A stretch of DNA of 64,000 nucleotides from Varanus komodoensis. Taxonomy: Eukaryota > Chordata > Lepidosauria > Squamata > Varanidae. Within the stretch, counting starts at the first letter, position 1. The number at the start of each line of letters is the position of its first letter. Below, in pieces: positions 25,501 to 37,500 of the stretch. The notes below the pieces were generated by a model. That model saw nothing but the letters and a program-made list of their open reading frames with translations, was not told where the DNA came from and did not search any database. The stretch is from NCBI RefSeq assembly GCF_004798865.1, contig NW_025335761.1:17442299-17506298 (forward strand), given 5' to 3'. A program made the position numbers and the translations under genes.

Positions 25501-28500
25501 ACCAGTTGCTCATAAATCCTGTGGAAGTCAGTTGCAACCTAAGGGGTTAAATGCAGACTTAATCATGCTTAAAGTCCACATAGAAATCGATGAGACAAGT
25601 TAGTAATGAGCAAGTTAGATCCCACTGATTTCACTGGGGCTACTATACATATAACTAAGCTTGGATCCTATCCAGGTGCTTTGATTCATCCAGTAGAAGG
25701 CACATCATCTGTGCTCCATCACACGACTAGGTACACTCTAGCATTACTCCACTGAATAGAAGTCCAGGTTGTACCATTTCTCTGCCTTTGCAAAGCGGAA
25801 ACATAGATATAAATAGTTTCTCTCTCATTTATTTATTTACTTATTTACTTATTTATATCTCACCTTTTTCCTTTCAAGGCACTCAAGGTGGCTTACATAA
25901 TTCTCTTCCTGCTCATAATCCTATCCTCACAACAACTACCCTGTGAGGGCTGAGAGTGTCCCAAAGTCACACAGTTGTCTCAATGGCTGAGTGGGGACTG
26001 GAATCCAGATCGCATGAGTCCCAGTCCTGCACTCTTAACCACTATGCCATGCTGGGTCTCTCTTATTTAGGGAGAGAAATTGTGTTAACCACTAATACAC
26101 AAACATAATAAGAAAAGACATATAGATGTGATCATTTAGCATTTTATATAGCGATATCAATGTTTGTGGCATCATATTAGTGATATCAATGTATATGGCA
26201 TCATATTGCATTCCATATAGGGTAGCACACAAGCAGAAAATTCAGACAAGGGTCTACTGAGAGATCATTACCATCTGAATCTTGATAGATAGAAGAGCCC
26301 AGAAAATGGAGGTGAGCTGGGAAAGTCAGAGACGAGGATAATGAGGAATGAATATGGTTTGTCCTAAGACGTTCACTATTTGAAACCACAATCTGATCTG
26401 TTGTATACTAGATTGTTCTCACCTATTTGTTGCAGTCAGTCTATGGTGTTACAGAAGACAGTCAGTCCCAAAGCCCTGTACATATGCCCTCCCAGCCAGT
26501 CCGGAAAACGACAAAAGATGACGTTCGGAAGCAAGTAAGTCCTATGCTCCTTAACAATTCCTGTTCCTTTTGAGAAAAAAGGACATATTTCTCCCTTTTC
26601 TGTTTTTCTGTTCACTGTATGTGGCACATAATCTGCAGGAAATGGGAAACTGGGAAGTTGCCACTCTCTCAGATAACAAACTCCTGTGCAGAGAATAGCC
26701 CCTTTTGAGTGTTCTGACCCCTAGCCTGCAGCCAGACGATAAAGGACCGCAGGGACTGGCACTCTCGCTTCGCCCCCTCCTTTGCCATCCATGTCATTGC
26801 TGAGTTCAAGGATGAACATCTACGGCATGGAGTGTGCTCTGCTTGTGCAGGTTGTCTGTATGATTTGGAACAGGTTGCACAGGGACTGTCCTAAATAAAA
26901 GTAGGCTGCCTGCTGAAGAGGGTCAGAGGTGGCGGATCTCACACACTTGTTCATTTCCCCCTTCAAGTGCCTCAGTGGTTTTCATGTGGTGCTCAGCAGA
27001 TTCACAAAGTGGGCTTATGTCTTTTCAGCTCATTTTGATGATTGTGCTGCAGTCGTTGCCAGGGAAAGCCTAGATACTCTGATCCTAAACCTGTTTGCTT
27101 AGAAGCAGGTTGCACCACAGTGAATGGAGAAGCCCATCTTGATAAGGGACCCCAGATTTGGACAGGAGTCAGTTTCTTTCAGTCTCTTATGTTGCAAGGG
27201 ATTTGAGCCAGGAAGTACAGGCAGAGACAGGACTATAACACACCGTGTGTACTTAATTTGCCTTTAAGAGTTGTTTTCCTTTCCTTTTATCAGATAACAT
27301 TTCTGAATGTGCAGATAGACAGACACTGTTTAAAAATGTCTAAAGTAGCAGAAAGGTAAGAGCTCTGGTTGTGGTTGTTGTGGTTGCAATGCTTCTCTGT
27401 TTTAGTCCTGTTTCTCTCTTTCGAATGATTAAATACAATATTTGTAAAAGGTTGGAGAATGGAGGTTTAGACTGCTAGGCTTCATTCCAACTTCACATTC
27501 TACAATCTTTCAAGTCATGGTTGGAGGACCAAGCATTATCTGTGTCTGTTTGTACATTCCCTCCTCCCACAGTATGCTAGTTTAATAGAATACTACCTTG
27601 TTTATCAAACTATGGTTTGAGCCTGGTCTGTATTTCTATCTTAGAGTGTTTGCTCAGGTCGTAGCTTTTTGACTGAATAAAAAATGTAGTTTGACAAACC
27701 AGGATGTATTCTATTAAGCCATCACATGAGGGGAATGTGTATACAGTTTATTTCCAACTCTTCAAACCATGGTTTACAAAAAAAATGGTTGAATGGAGCC
27801 ATATAGTTGACACTCAGTTGACATTCCTGCATTTAATCTGGCCAACAGAAGGTCTTCTCAAGTAACATATAGCAGTTTCTGATGTTCTCCTCTTGAGATG
27901 CAAAAAGAAGACTCACTAAGGCCTCCCGTAAACCATGAAGAGCAAATTGCAATGGTACTGCACAGCTGATCCTCCACACAGAAGGATTGACATCATCTTT
28001 AAAAATATCCCCCCTTTTCTTTTAAATATGTCTTGGTTGAACAAAACTGTTAAAGGATGAAATCGTGATCCCATCCCAGTCAGTGATACATTTCTAGATA
28101 GCAGGGAGGAAACTCATATTTAGAATAAGTTGGGATGCAACTCTAAATTATGTTGATATGAGCTGTGTTGCTCTGTCCTACTCCAGTGTGTGAGTCCAAG
28201 ACTTACACACTCCTGCACATGTAACTCTAAACCATAGGTGACTGTTAGCATTGAAAAGACTGTGAGTGAAATAGGATGAAGTAGTTTAAGGGTATCGTCC
28301 AGAAGGGATGTGTGAAAACCTCTAAACTATGAGAGTTAGCAGCATCCTGTGCAGGGCAGAAGGAGCACAAAGGTGATCTTTGTCCTCCTCTTGCTCTGCA
28401 AGTCACCTGAACTGCCACTTCTGGCCATCCGCTGTGGCACTTCAGACACAGAAGGGAGAGGAAAGGAGGCTGGCGTGCCATCAGGACATATTGCATCTTG

Positions 28501-31500
28501 GTAGCCCAGCTCTTTTGCTCTCACTCCCCTGGAAAGCCTGCTTTGCCCCTTCTCCAGCATCACTCTTAGAACCCTAGAGAAGGAGCCAGTGTGGCTCTTT
28601 TTGTGCTCAGCTCAAGGGGAAGAGGAGGGAAATCCAAGTGCAGATTCCCAGCTCTGAGGTTCAGGCTCCTTTCCAGTTGGAGTCTGAGAGCCCGAAGAAT
28701 GCTGCAGCCCCCTAGATACTGTCTTGAGGCCCTAGAAGTGCTCTAGAAATGTTCTTCAAGGTCACTTGACCTTAAAGTTAGAACAAAATGTTGAACACAG
28801 CATAGCCAGATCCATTGGTTCAGAGTGGATCTTTAATGAATAGCAGCCTTTCAGAGGGAAGCTGCAGTTTAATGGCTTATTGTTTCAGCTGGGAATGTAA
28901 CAGATTAGCAGATCATAACGCATGAAGACTTCCTTTCTGAGATTTATGCAGCTTTAATTCCCCAGACTATTGTTTTCCTCCTGGAAGTCTCCTAACAAAG
29001 TTTGCAGTAGCTGCAAAGGAGACCCTGGTCAGGAGAAGATAAAGAAAAGCAAGTTGCACTGTCAGCAAACAATACCATCCCTGTTGTTTTGCTTGTATGT
29101 GTGTCCTGAACTGCAAGGACAATTAGGGATTGGCATGCAAAATACTATGCTAAACAGCTTTTCAGTTGGCTTGGGCTGAAGAGAGATAACTTTTTTCCAA
29201 AATGTTGTCAGTGGTACAATACAGCCATTGCTACCCATCCATCTTCTTGAATAATCTGAAGATAATATCTAGGCAAGGTTAAACTGGCTGTTCCTTGTCT
29301 AGTTTCAATAGAAACCAGCAACTGTAATTCTGTAAAAGGAGCTAGAAATCTCAGTAGTATAGAATGCATTTATCTATTTACTTGGAGCACAATCCTGTGC
29401 ATGTTCACACAGAAACAGCTCCCAGGATTTTCCTGACATTTTCCTTTCTAAATGTGCACAGGATCATGCCCTTATCAATGTCCTCTGGGTGGTTAACAAT
29501 GAAAGTTTAAAACCAGAAGAGTTCCTTTAACCCCAAAAGAATGAAACTACCATACAAAATAAAGAAGCACACAAAGAAGGAAACAAAAGACCTAAAATAC
29601 TGAAACCATCTTTAAAAAACTAAAATCAAACATCTACAAAAATGATTATGGAATAGTAAGAGCTGGAAGGTGCCAGAAGTCCACTGAGTCCAACCCCCTG
29701 CTCAATGCAGGACACCGAGTTAAAATATCCCTTTCAGATGGCTGTCCAGTTGAATCTTGAATGTCTCTAGTGTGGCAGAGTCCACAACCCCCCTAGGTCT
29801 TTGGTTCCATTTATTTTAAAAAAAACCTTCACCCAAAAGAAGGCACGGTAAGTGCCAGGCAAGTCTTAGGAAGCCTAGAACTGGGTGCTGTAGCCATTTG
29901 GCAGGACATCAAATAACAAGTAACAAAGTAACAATTCCCAGATTCTTTCAAGGAAATCGTGACCAATTAAACTGGCAGAAATGAAAATTGGTTTGCAGGA
30001 AACTGATGTAAAATCAAAATGGGTTTCCTGGTGTAGATAAACTTTGATATCAGGATCATAGCCTAAGGGTGGGAGCCTGTTCCTCCATCAAACACTTACT
30101 GTTTACTAAAAAGACACAGTGGGCCTGACAGACAATCAGGCTCCCTGTGAGTTGTCCCCCACCTTCCTTTACTTTGGTCCTTTAGCTAATATCCCAGAAG
30201 ACACTGCAACAGGACCAACTTGCCTTGCCTTCCATTTTACGGCCCACCACGGCTTTTTTCCTTTAACGTTTTTTTTCCATTTGCTGTGACTGCATTTCAT
30301 TAACTCTGGCTTGACAACCACTAACACCTAAGCAGCCCATTGAAGGGGTTTTTAATGGATGGGCACTTTTTCAAAAAATGTGCCCTGTGAAATTAAAATT
30401 TTCAATTTTAATTGAAAAAATGTGCAATTAAAAAACAAAAAACAAAACATTGCTTTATAGTTGAAAATGAGCAAATGTGGAGGTGTAAACTTGTGATCTG
30501 TGAAAGAGAAGGCTCACCTGGGTGATGCCCTGGAAGAGGTGTACATTCTATCAAATGGCAGCAGGTACCAATCTTAGTCACTCACCTGGAGAAGGTTCCA
30601 GTAGGATTTTCTCCCCTCTGCTTTCCTCTGACAACTGTCAAAAGGTAAGCTGTCAAAGAAACCAAAGATCTAAGTGAACTTCCTCAGAAAATGGATGCGG
30701 TAGGATTTACATCCTCATTACAATGAGTTTGCCCTGACAATCCTCAAAATTGTCAGGGCAAAACTTAAATTTCCCACTTTTTTCTGAGACTCTGAATGCT
30801 CAATAAAGTGCATTTCACACTCTTTTTCTAGGGAAATTGAGTGTTGGAAACTGCTTTTTAAATCTCTGATTCCCCTTTAAAAAGGGTTTAATAGAGCAAT
30901 GTCTGTTTTTTCCTGTGGAGAGGTTAGCATAAAGTCTTTTTACCATAAAGCCATAAAGAGGCTTGCCGATTTATATTTTGAAGGGTCTGTCACTGCTGAC
31001 ATGACATAATAGGTGATATTGTCAGGAGTGGCAAGAGGTTTTGGCTGGCTTTTTACATCTCTCTTGGTTCACTCCTTGCTCGATACTTGATTTTACCAAT
31101 GGTGGGATTGGTTGATAATAATACAACCCACCATGAGTAGAACAAACCCATGGGTTCTTAGGTTGGCTTGTTTGGGGAAAAATGCCTGGGTTTAGGTGAT
31201 ATGACAGCTAATCATGGCTTCTTACCTTGATGGGTGGTTGTGTCGTCTGAACCACTTCAGCATGTGAAAGGTGTGAAGACCCCTCCTCTATGCCTGCTGC
31301 TTTCTTAGCATGTCAGTGTATTTAAATATATACACCTTGTCTCCAGGTGGGTAGAAGACCCTGTGACTCTCTGTCTACACTCCTTTGCTTGTTTTTACCA
31401 GTTCCTGGCAGAGTAAAGATTATATCAAAAAGAGCCACAACTCACTTGCCAAGTTGTAAAGTTACATATCCCTCCTACTGAGTGCAAAAGGGAGTAGTTT

Positions 31501-34500
31501 GCTCTTCTTCAAAGAACAGGAGCCCCAGAGCTGGTTGCGTTTCATTTTTCATGGTGCTAACAGTCTTCTCCTTCCTTTCACCCTGTTCTTCATTACACTG
31601 CAAAACCAGTGCTAACTTTACACTTTGCCTGGTGTGATGCTCAACCACTTCTTAATAGCCTCATCAGAATCCATAAATGGCTATGAAGTGAACCATCTGA
31701 ACTGCCGGCACTGTTATCATTCACTTCTTGCAGTGCTTGCAGTTTCAGTAGAAGACATTTTGCAGACAATAATACCCAATTGGTTTTTAAAACTCCTCTT
31801 ATTTTTCCCTTTGCTTCCCTTGTTGCTTATCTCTGAAAGTGAATGCCTTTTTCCTCCTCCAGCTCCTGATCCAGAGTGGTCATGAAATGCAATTAATTAA
31901 ATGAGATAAGACAGGGAGGCCTAAGGACCCTCCGGCTTTATTGGTAAAACCTGCATTGGTTACAAAACAGGGTAGTTCTAATGCCTTGTGATAAAGCAGC
32001 AAGTATCCCGTGACAGTTCACACCACCAGCTGCACTATTTCCAATTTTTAAATTTTTCCAATTTCCAATTTTTATAGAAGATATAACTTGGGAAAGGAAG
32101 ATTCAGATGGAACTAGCAAGAGTTCTGAACATTGATTCTTCTTCTTAGTTACAAGCTAACCATTAGAGCTGCAGATCCAGGGTTGAAACATATTACATAT
32201 ATGTTTTGATGCATGCTCACTTTTTAGTAGATGTCATTATTCATACGTAAGTACTGTACATGTATATGTGACTCTTTGTATGGGTTTTCAGAGGTTTACA
32301 GAAGGCTTCCAGGGATGTCACTGCCTTGGGAGGCTGCTCACCCCCATTTCAGTGGGTCTCTTCATCCATTGCAGCATTTATTTTGAGCCTTATAGGAGCT
32401 ATCCACTGTGCTCCATGGTAATGAATCTGCTTTGGGGATGGAGCTCAAAGTGTGGAATAGGGCTTTTAATTACATAATACCAACTTCAGGAACTCCCTGT
32501 CACTAAAAATTAGGCAACTGCCAACCCCTCATAGTTTTCAGTGTCGACTAAAAATGTATCTTTTCCAAATTGCATTTCCACTACAGTATTTTTGTCTTCT
32601 ATACATTTGCGTAGAAGTGATTCATCAATTGTTAAATAAATAAACAGATAAACATAGGATTAGTATTGACTCTAAAGCCTGTAGGAATTAGCTGTTTTTT
32701 CAAGCTTTGTCAACAGCAAATAGTTTAGGAGTAAACCCAGCTTTTTCAAAAATGACATACAGAGAGACTATTTAAAGCTTTTATAGGCATGGTTCTCATC
32801 TATGTTTTTTTCTTTTCCCCTGTTACAGTTTAATTACTTATTCAGAACAGTACCTTGAGTACGATCCTTTTATAACTCCTGCTGAACCTTCTAATCCCTG
32901 GATAAATGATGACACAGTGTTTTGGGACTTAGAAATAAGGTAAGAAGCAAACTTCTACAATAAAGAATCCCATTTATGTACTGCTTTATCCTTAGGAATT
33001 AAAGTTGTAGCAAGGACCTACTGTTATAATATGGAAAAACAGAATGGTTTCCAATAGGCAAAGGCATTAGACAAGGATGTATTTTATCTCCCTGTCTGTT
33101 CCAATGTGTACACAGAGCATATCATAAGGAAAACTAGTTTAGGATCAGAGGAAGGAGTGAAAATTGGAGGAAGATTCATGAATAATGTTAGATACACAGA
33201 TGATACCATATTAGTGGCAGAAAGTAGCAATGAATTGAAAAGATGTCTGATGAAAGTAAAAGAAAAAAGTGAAAAAGCAGGATTTCAGTAAGAAAACAAA
33301 AATCATGACTGCGGAAGAGTTGCAGAACTTTACTGTCAACAATGAAGGATCTGCATTGTTAAAGATTTTGCATTGTCTTGGCTCAGTCACCAGTATGTAG
33401 TGGATGTTGGAATCATTGTGTGAGATGCTATAGTTGCAATTTCATGGATCTGTGTGCATATAGACATCAATGAATCTGATTCACAGAGCAGTCTAATGTC
33501 CTCCCTAGACAGAATGTAAAGGGCCATGGGATTTTCTGGAATTCCTCCCCAGATCACAGCTGGAGCAGAAAGAACTGTGCTGGCTGCGTCTCTGAGTTCA
33601 CAAGACTACCTTGTTTATATTTTTCTGACATTTCGACAGAGTAACAAATCATCCATTTTCATGCATACAGATTTCTCCATTCTTTGAAGTGAAGGGATGC
33701 ATGGTTTCCCCGCAATTTAATTTAAATTGTCACTAGAAGCTCATTGGTGAACTTTTGGATTAAACTGTCACAGAGAAATGTTTGTGGAATTAACACAGAG
33801 GTACTTATCTCTCCTTTGCATCTTTTAATAGCAAAGAACCTTCGCAGCACCGTGTCAAAAGATGGGGCTTCTCTATAGATGAGGTGTTGAAGGATCCAGT
33901 GGGGCGTGACCAGTTTCTTCGGTTTTTGGAATCAGAATTCAGCTCTGAAAACCTAAGGTAAAAACCCTTATAGTACTAATGTTCAAAAACACTCATAGCA
34001 CCCATGCAGGAGAACAGTTCACTGTCACCAAGAGTAATATTTCAATGAGGAATCCGAGGACTGCTGTGCTGAGTACAACCAATTACTAGGGCAGCTACAA
34101 TGGTCTCTGTCTAAAAGGTGGACTGATATTTTTATTTATTTTTAAATTGATAGGCTGCTGAATAACCTGGCAGGGCTTTCTAATCAGCGAACAAGATACA
34201 AGACCAATTTAATTACATTTGCACCGAACATTACAATATTTGGAGTGTGTGGGGAGGGAACCCAGTTGCTGGTAGTAGAACAAGATCTTAGGCAAGTTGT
34301 TTGAATCAGGTTTCAAAATACCTATGGAAAAGAACAGTTTTCACTTGGTACCAGAATGAAAGTAATGATGGTGCCTGGCAGAACTCTCTAAGAAGCCCAT
34401 TCCAAAGGTGGGGGACAGCCATCGAAAGGGCCTTCTTCTAATCACCATCCAGAACCCCATGGTGTAACCTCCATGGGCAGAACAACGATCTCCCAGCATT

Positions 34501-37500
34501 TTTTGCACCCATCCTTGTTAAAAGTTACACTGAGGGCGTTCTGAAAGAAACCATCCGGAAGGAAATAATGTTAGATATGCTAGGATAAGGTGGTCCAACT
34601 GTTTGTTCTTCAAGGGCTGCATGAGGACTTTGACATGGAACCTGGGGGGCTGCACAATGAATTACATCTCCATATCATAAATGTAAGTGTTTGTGATATA
34701 TTTATTTAATATATTCAATCAATGTATTTAATTAGCCATTAATTAAACAATTTCATTAATTGGATGAAGAAGAACTCAGCTCCTTCTCCGACCACAGCCA
34801 GAGCACACTGGCCACTCCTCTGGGGTGGCCCATCCTTTTCTTCCCTGTTTCTCCCACCCAGAAACCTTCCTATCTGACCCCCACTGCCACTCCTTCCTTC
34901 TTGGAAATGGTGGACTGAGCCTCTTGGACTCGAGCCACCAAACTTCTCCAGCAGCCTCACCTGCTCCTGCTGAAAAGTGCAAAGGTGCTCAGCCTCAGAA
35001 GAGAGTGGGATGGGCTGGCAGCCTCGAGAGAGCTTGCTGCAGTCATGCCTGTGCCAGCTCTGAGGTCTGGATGGTGGGGGAACAAGGGGGATCCAAGCAG
35101 CAAGAGAGCTGCAGAACAAGGCCTCAGGGGCTGCATGTGGGCTGCATGTTGGGCCATCTTGTGCTAAAAGATCCACATGGTGACTGCAGAAAGCTGGTGG
35201 GACTCCGCAGTTCACATCCAGCACTGGGTTTCTCCATCATATCCATATCCTTCAGGGAGAAGGGAAGATTTCCCATGAGAAGCTTGCTGCCATCTTAACG
35301 AGTTCACTTGCATCCTCCCTTTGAAGAGGGTTGTCCACACAAATGTACAGTGTAACAGGGTGTCTTCAAGATAACAGGCAAATCCATTGAAAGACTTCAG
35401 AAGACTCAGACCCACGAAAATCCTGCAATGCATTTTCAGTGTGTAACGTTCATTTTAAAAAGTCTTTGGCAATTTGGTTTGCTTGAAGAAGACGGTGTGA
35501 ACAGGCTGGAAAAGCCATTGCCCAGGATCACACTGAAGCACAGGTAAGCTTCACTGAAAGGCTTACCTGTGCATACCTCTGACCTAGATTGTGGCCATAG
35601 GGTGATGAGGCTGAAAAAGCAATTTAACAGGCAGTTTATTTTCTATGCACTCAGTGTCTAGTGTTCAATTCATTGGAGGGGGCACTGCAGTCCTGATACA
35701 GGCCATTTCTCTATTGATTTCCCTGCAGCATCTTCTTTACTGTTATCACCCCTGCGTCATAAGAGATTCATAGCCCAGTTCTTTCCTGGCTAGCAGCAGG
35801 TCTTCCAGTGGTGTCTTTGCAAGGAGAATTTGCACTGTAGATCATTGGGCCTCTTTTGTAGTTTAAGAGCAACTCTGCAGCATACGTGCAACTGAGCTAC
35901 TGGGTCTTTGCACAGGCCCTGCTATAGCAAACACCTTTCTTCCACTCTTCTTCAGTTCCTCTCTGTCTTCTTGAATTCTTTCTTGCCCCTTCAGTTAGCT
36001 ACACCTATATAAATATTTATAATGACATGGACAAATTCCCCAAATGAGCAACTTGGGCGGTATGTTTGGTGGAAAGCTGATAAACCTCCTTTTTACCAAT
36101 GCAAAAATGGTGAATTCAAGCATGCTGTTTATCAAGCTCAATTCTGTTGTTTCTGAGTTTTAAATTAACAGAACAAAACTGCATTTGGAATTGCTATGTT
36201 TCCTTATAACAGACTGATTTTACAACATTAACATCTGTTGCTCAACAAAATTAATTACATTTTCTGCATAGGTTATCAAATCATTGTCAAGCAAATGTAA
36301 CTACAGGTTTTATGAATCATGTGGTCCGTTGCTTCCTAATTTAAAACAAAGGAACAAAGGGCACAGTATGAAGTGCACAAACAGGGAGACTGTCTCTCAA
36401 AGTTCCTTATTTATTGAGGCCAGTTTAAAATGCCCAACACGTTTCAGGCAAAGCCTTCCTCAGATGCAACCTAATGTCTAAGAATTCTGGCTAAGATCCA
36501 TTGGAATCAGAGTCCTAGGAAGGATTTTGTCCAAATTGCATCAGACATTTTAAACTGGATTCAGTAATACAGCACAGCTTGAAATAGTCCCCCTTAGTGG
36601 TGTGCTTCATACTTCCAACACTGAACTTTATCATCACCAAAAAAATCAAAATAATGTTAATATTGATGGCAATAATCTTACTCATCCATGCAAGTACCTG
36701 CTTTCGTTCTATATTTGTGTGCTGTGATGTGTTGCATTTTCCTTATCATGAAACTACATTTGTTTGATCAGCATCGCATGTCATGAGTTCTTCAAAAAAC
36801 ATCAGGTCCTGGACACATTGACATCAGTTTTGGCATTGCTATTGCATTTATCCATGCCATTTGCCCCAGCACAAGTACATACAGAATGTTACAAGTTGCT
36901 TGCCTCCAAGCCATTCACTGATAATGAGCCCTCTGTGTGTGGAACTTTATCACATCACTTGTCATTCAGTGGCAATGGCTCAGGTGATTGACATTTGACA
37001 AATAAAACTAGTCTTGCCTTATCATAGCTGCCTTCATTTGGAAGACTACTTCTTGCAGTCAAATTGCTCAACTGACTGTAGTTTTCATGATTCAATTACC
37101 ATTACTAAGCTTTTCCAAGCTGTTTTCTTGCCTGGGTTCACATGATTGAGGAAGAAAATTGAGCCATAGTTGCTGGGGAGGTCCCACTTCGTTTTCATAA
37201 TTTTCCACAGCAGGTGTAGTTTACCATGTGGGCCAAACCCAGTGAGGTCCAAGGTAAGGGTAGCTTCCAAACTACCCAACAACCTTTGCATATTCCAGGA
37301 TCCCAGGGGAGTGATTGGAAAAGCAAAAGTTGCACCATAGAACACAATCATCTGACTAAGAAATCACTAGGGGAAGATGTGGGGCTTCCATATGACTATA
37401 TTCAAGTGCCCATATTCCAAACTAGATTAACAGAATGACCGCTAGTTGTTGAGAGCAGAGGAACCAGAAATGAAACAAGCTACCAAATGGGAAGGGTGGG

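Larger units (their letters stand above)
24572..26435 (+). other. RGS6 intron, 1864 bp, GC-AG type
   Basis: It starts GCAAGA and ends TTGCAG. It carries two minus-strand tRNA-derived SINEs (24719-24966 and 25827-26061), a MITE relic at 24970-25062 and a 29-bp tandem duplication at 26149-26206. Confidence 0.85.
27356..32828 (+). other. RGS6 intron, 5473 bp
   Basis: Contents include an inverted-repeat element at 27583-27716, a minus-strand CR1 fragment at 29641-29815, a strong hairpin at 30728-30762 and a MITE-like stretch at 31090-31255. The remainder shows nothing recognisable. Confidence 0.75.

Noticed and set aside
34739-35224. 161-codon minus-strand open frame
   Set aside because: It lies mostly inside the hAT element at 34586-35161 and does not look like transposase.
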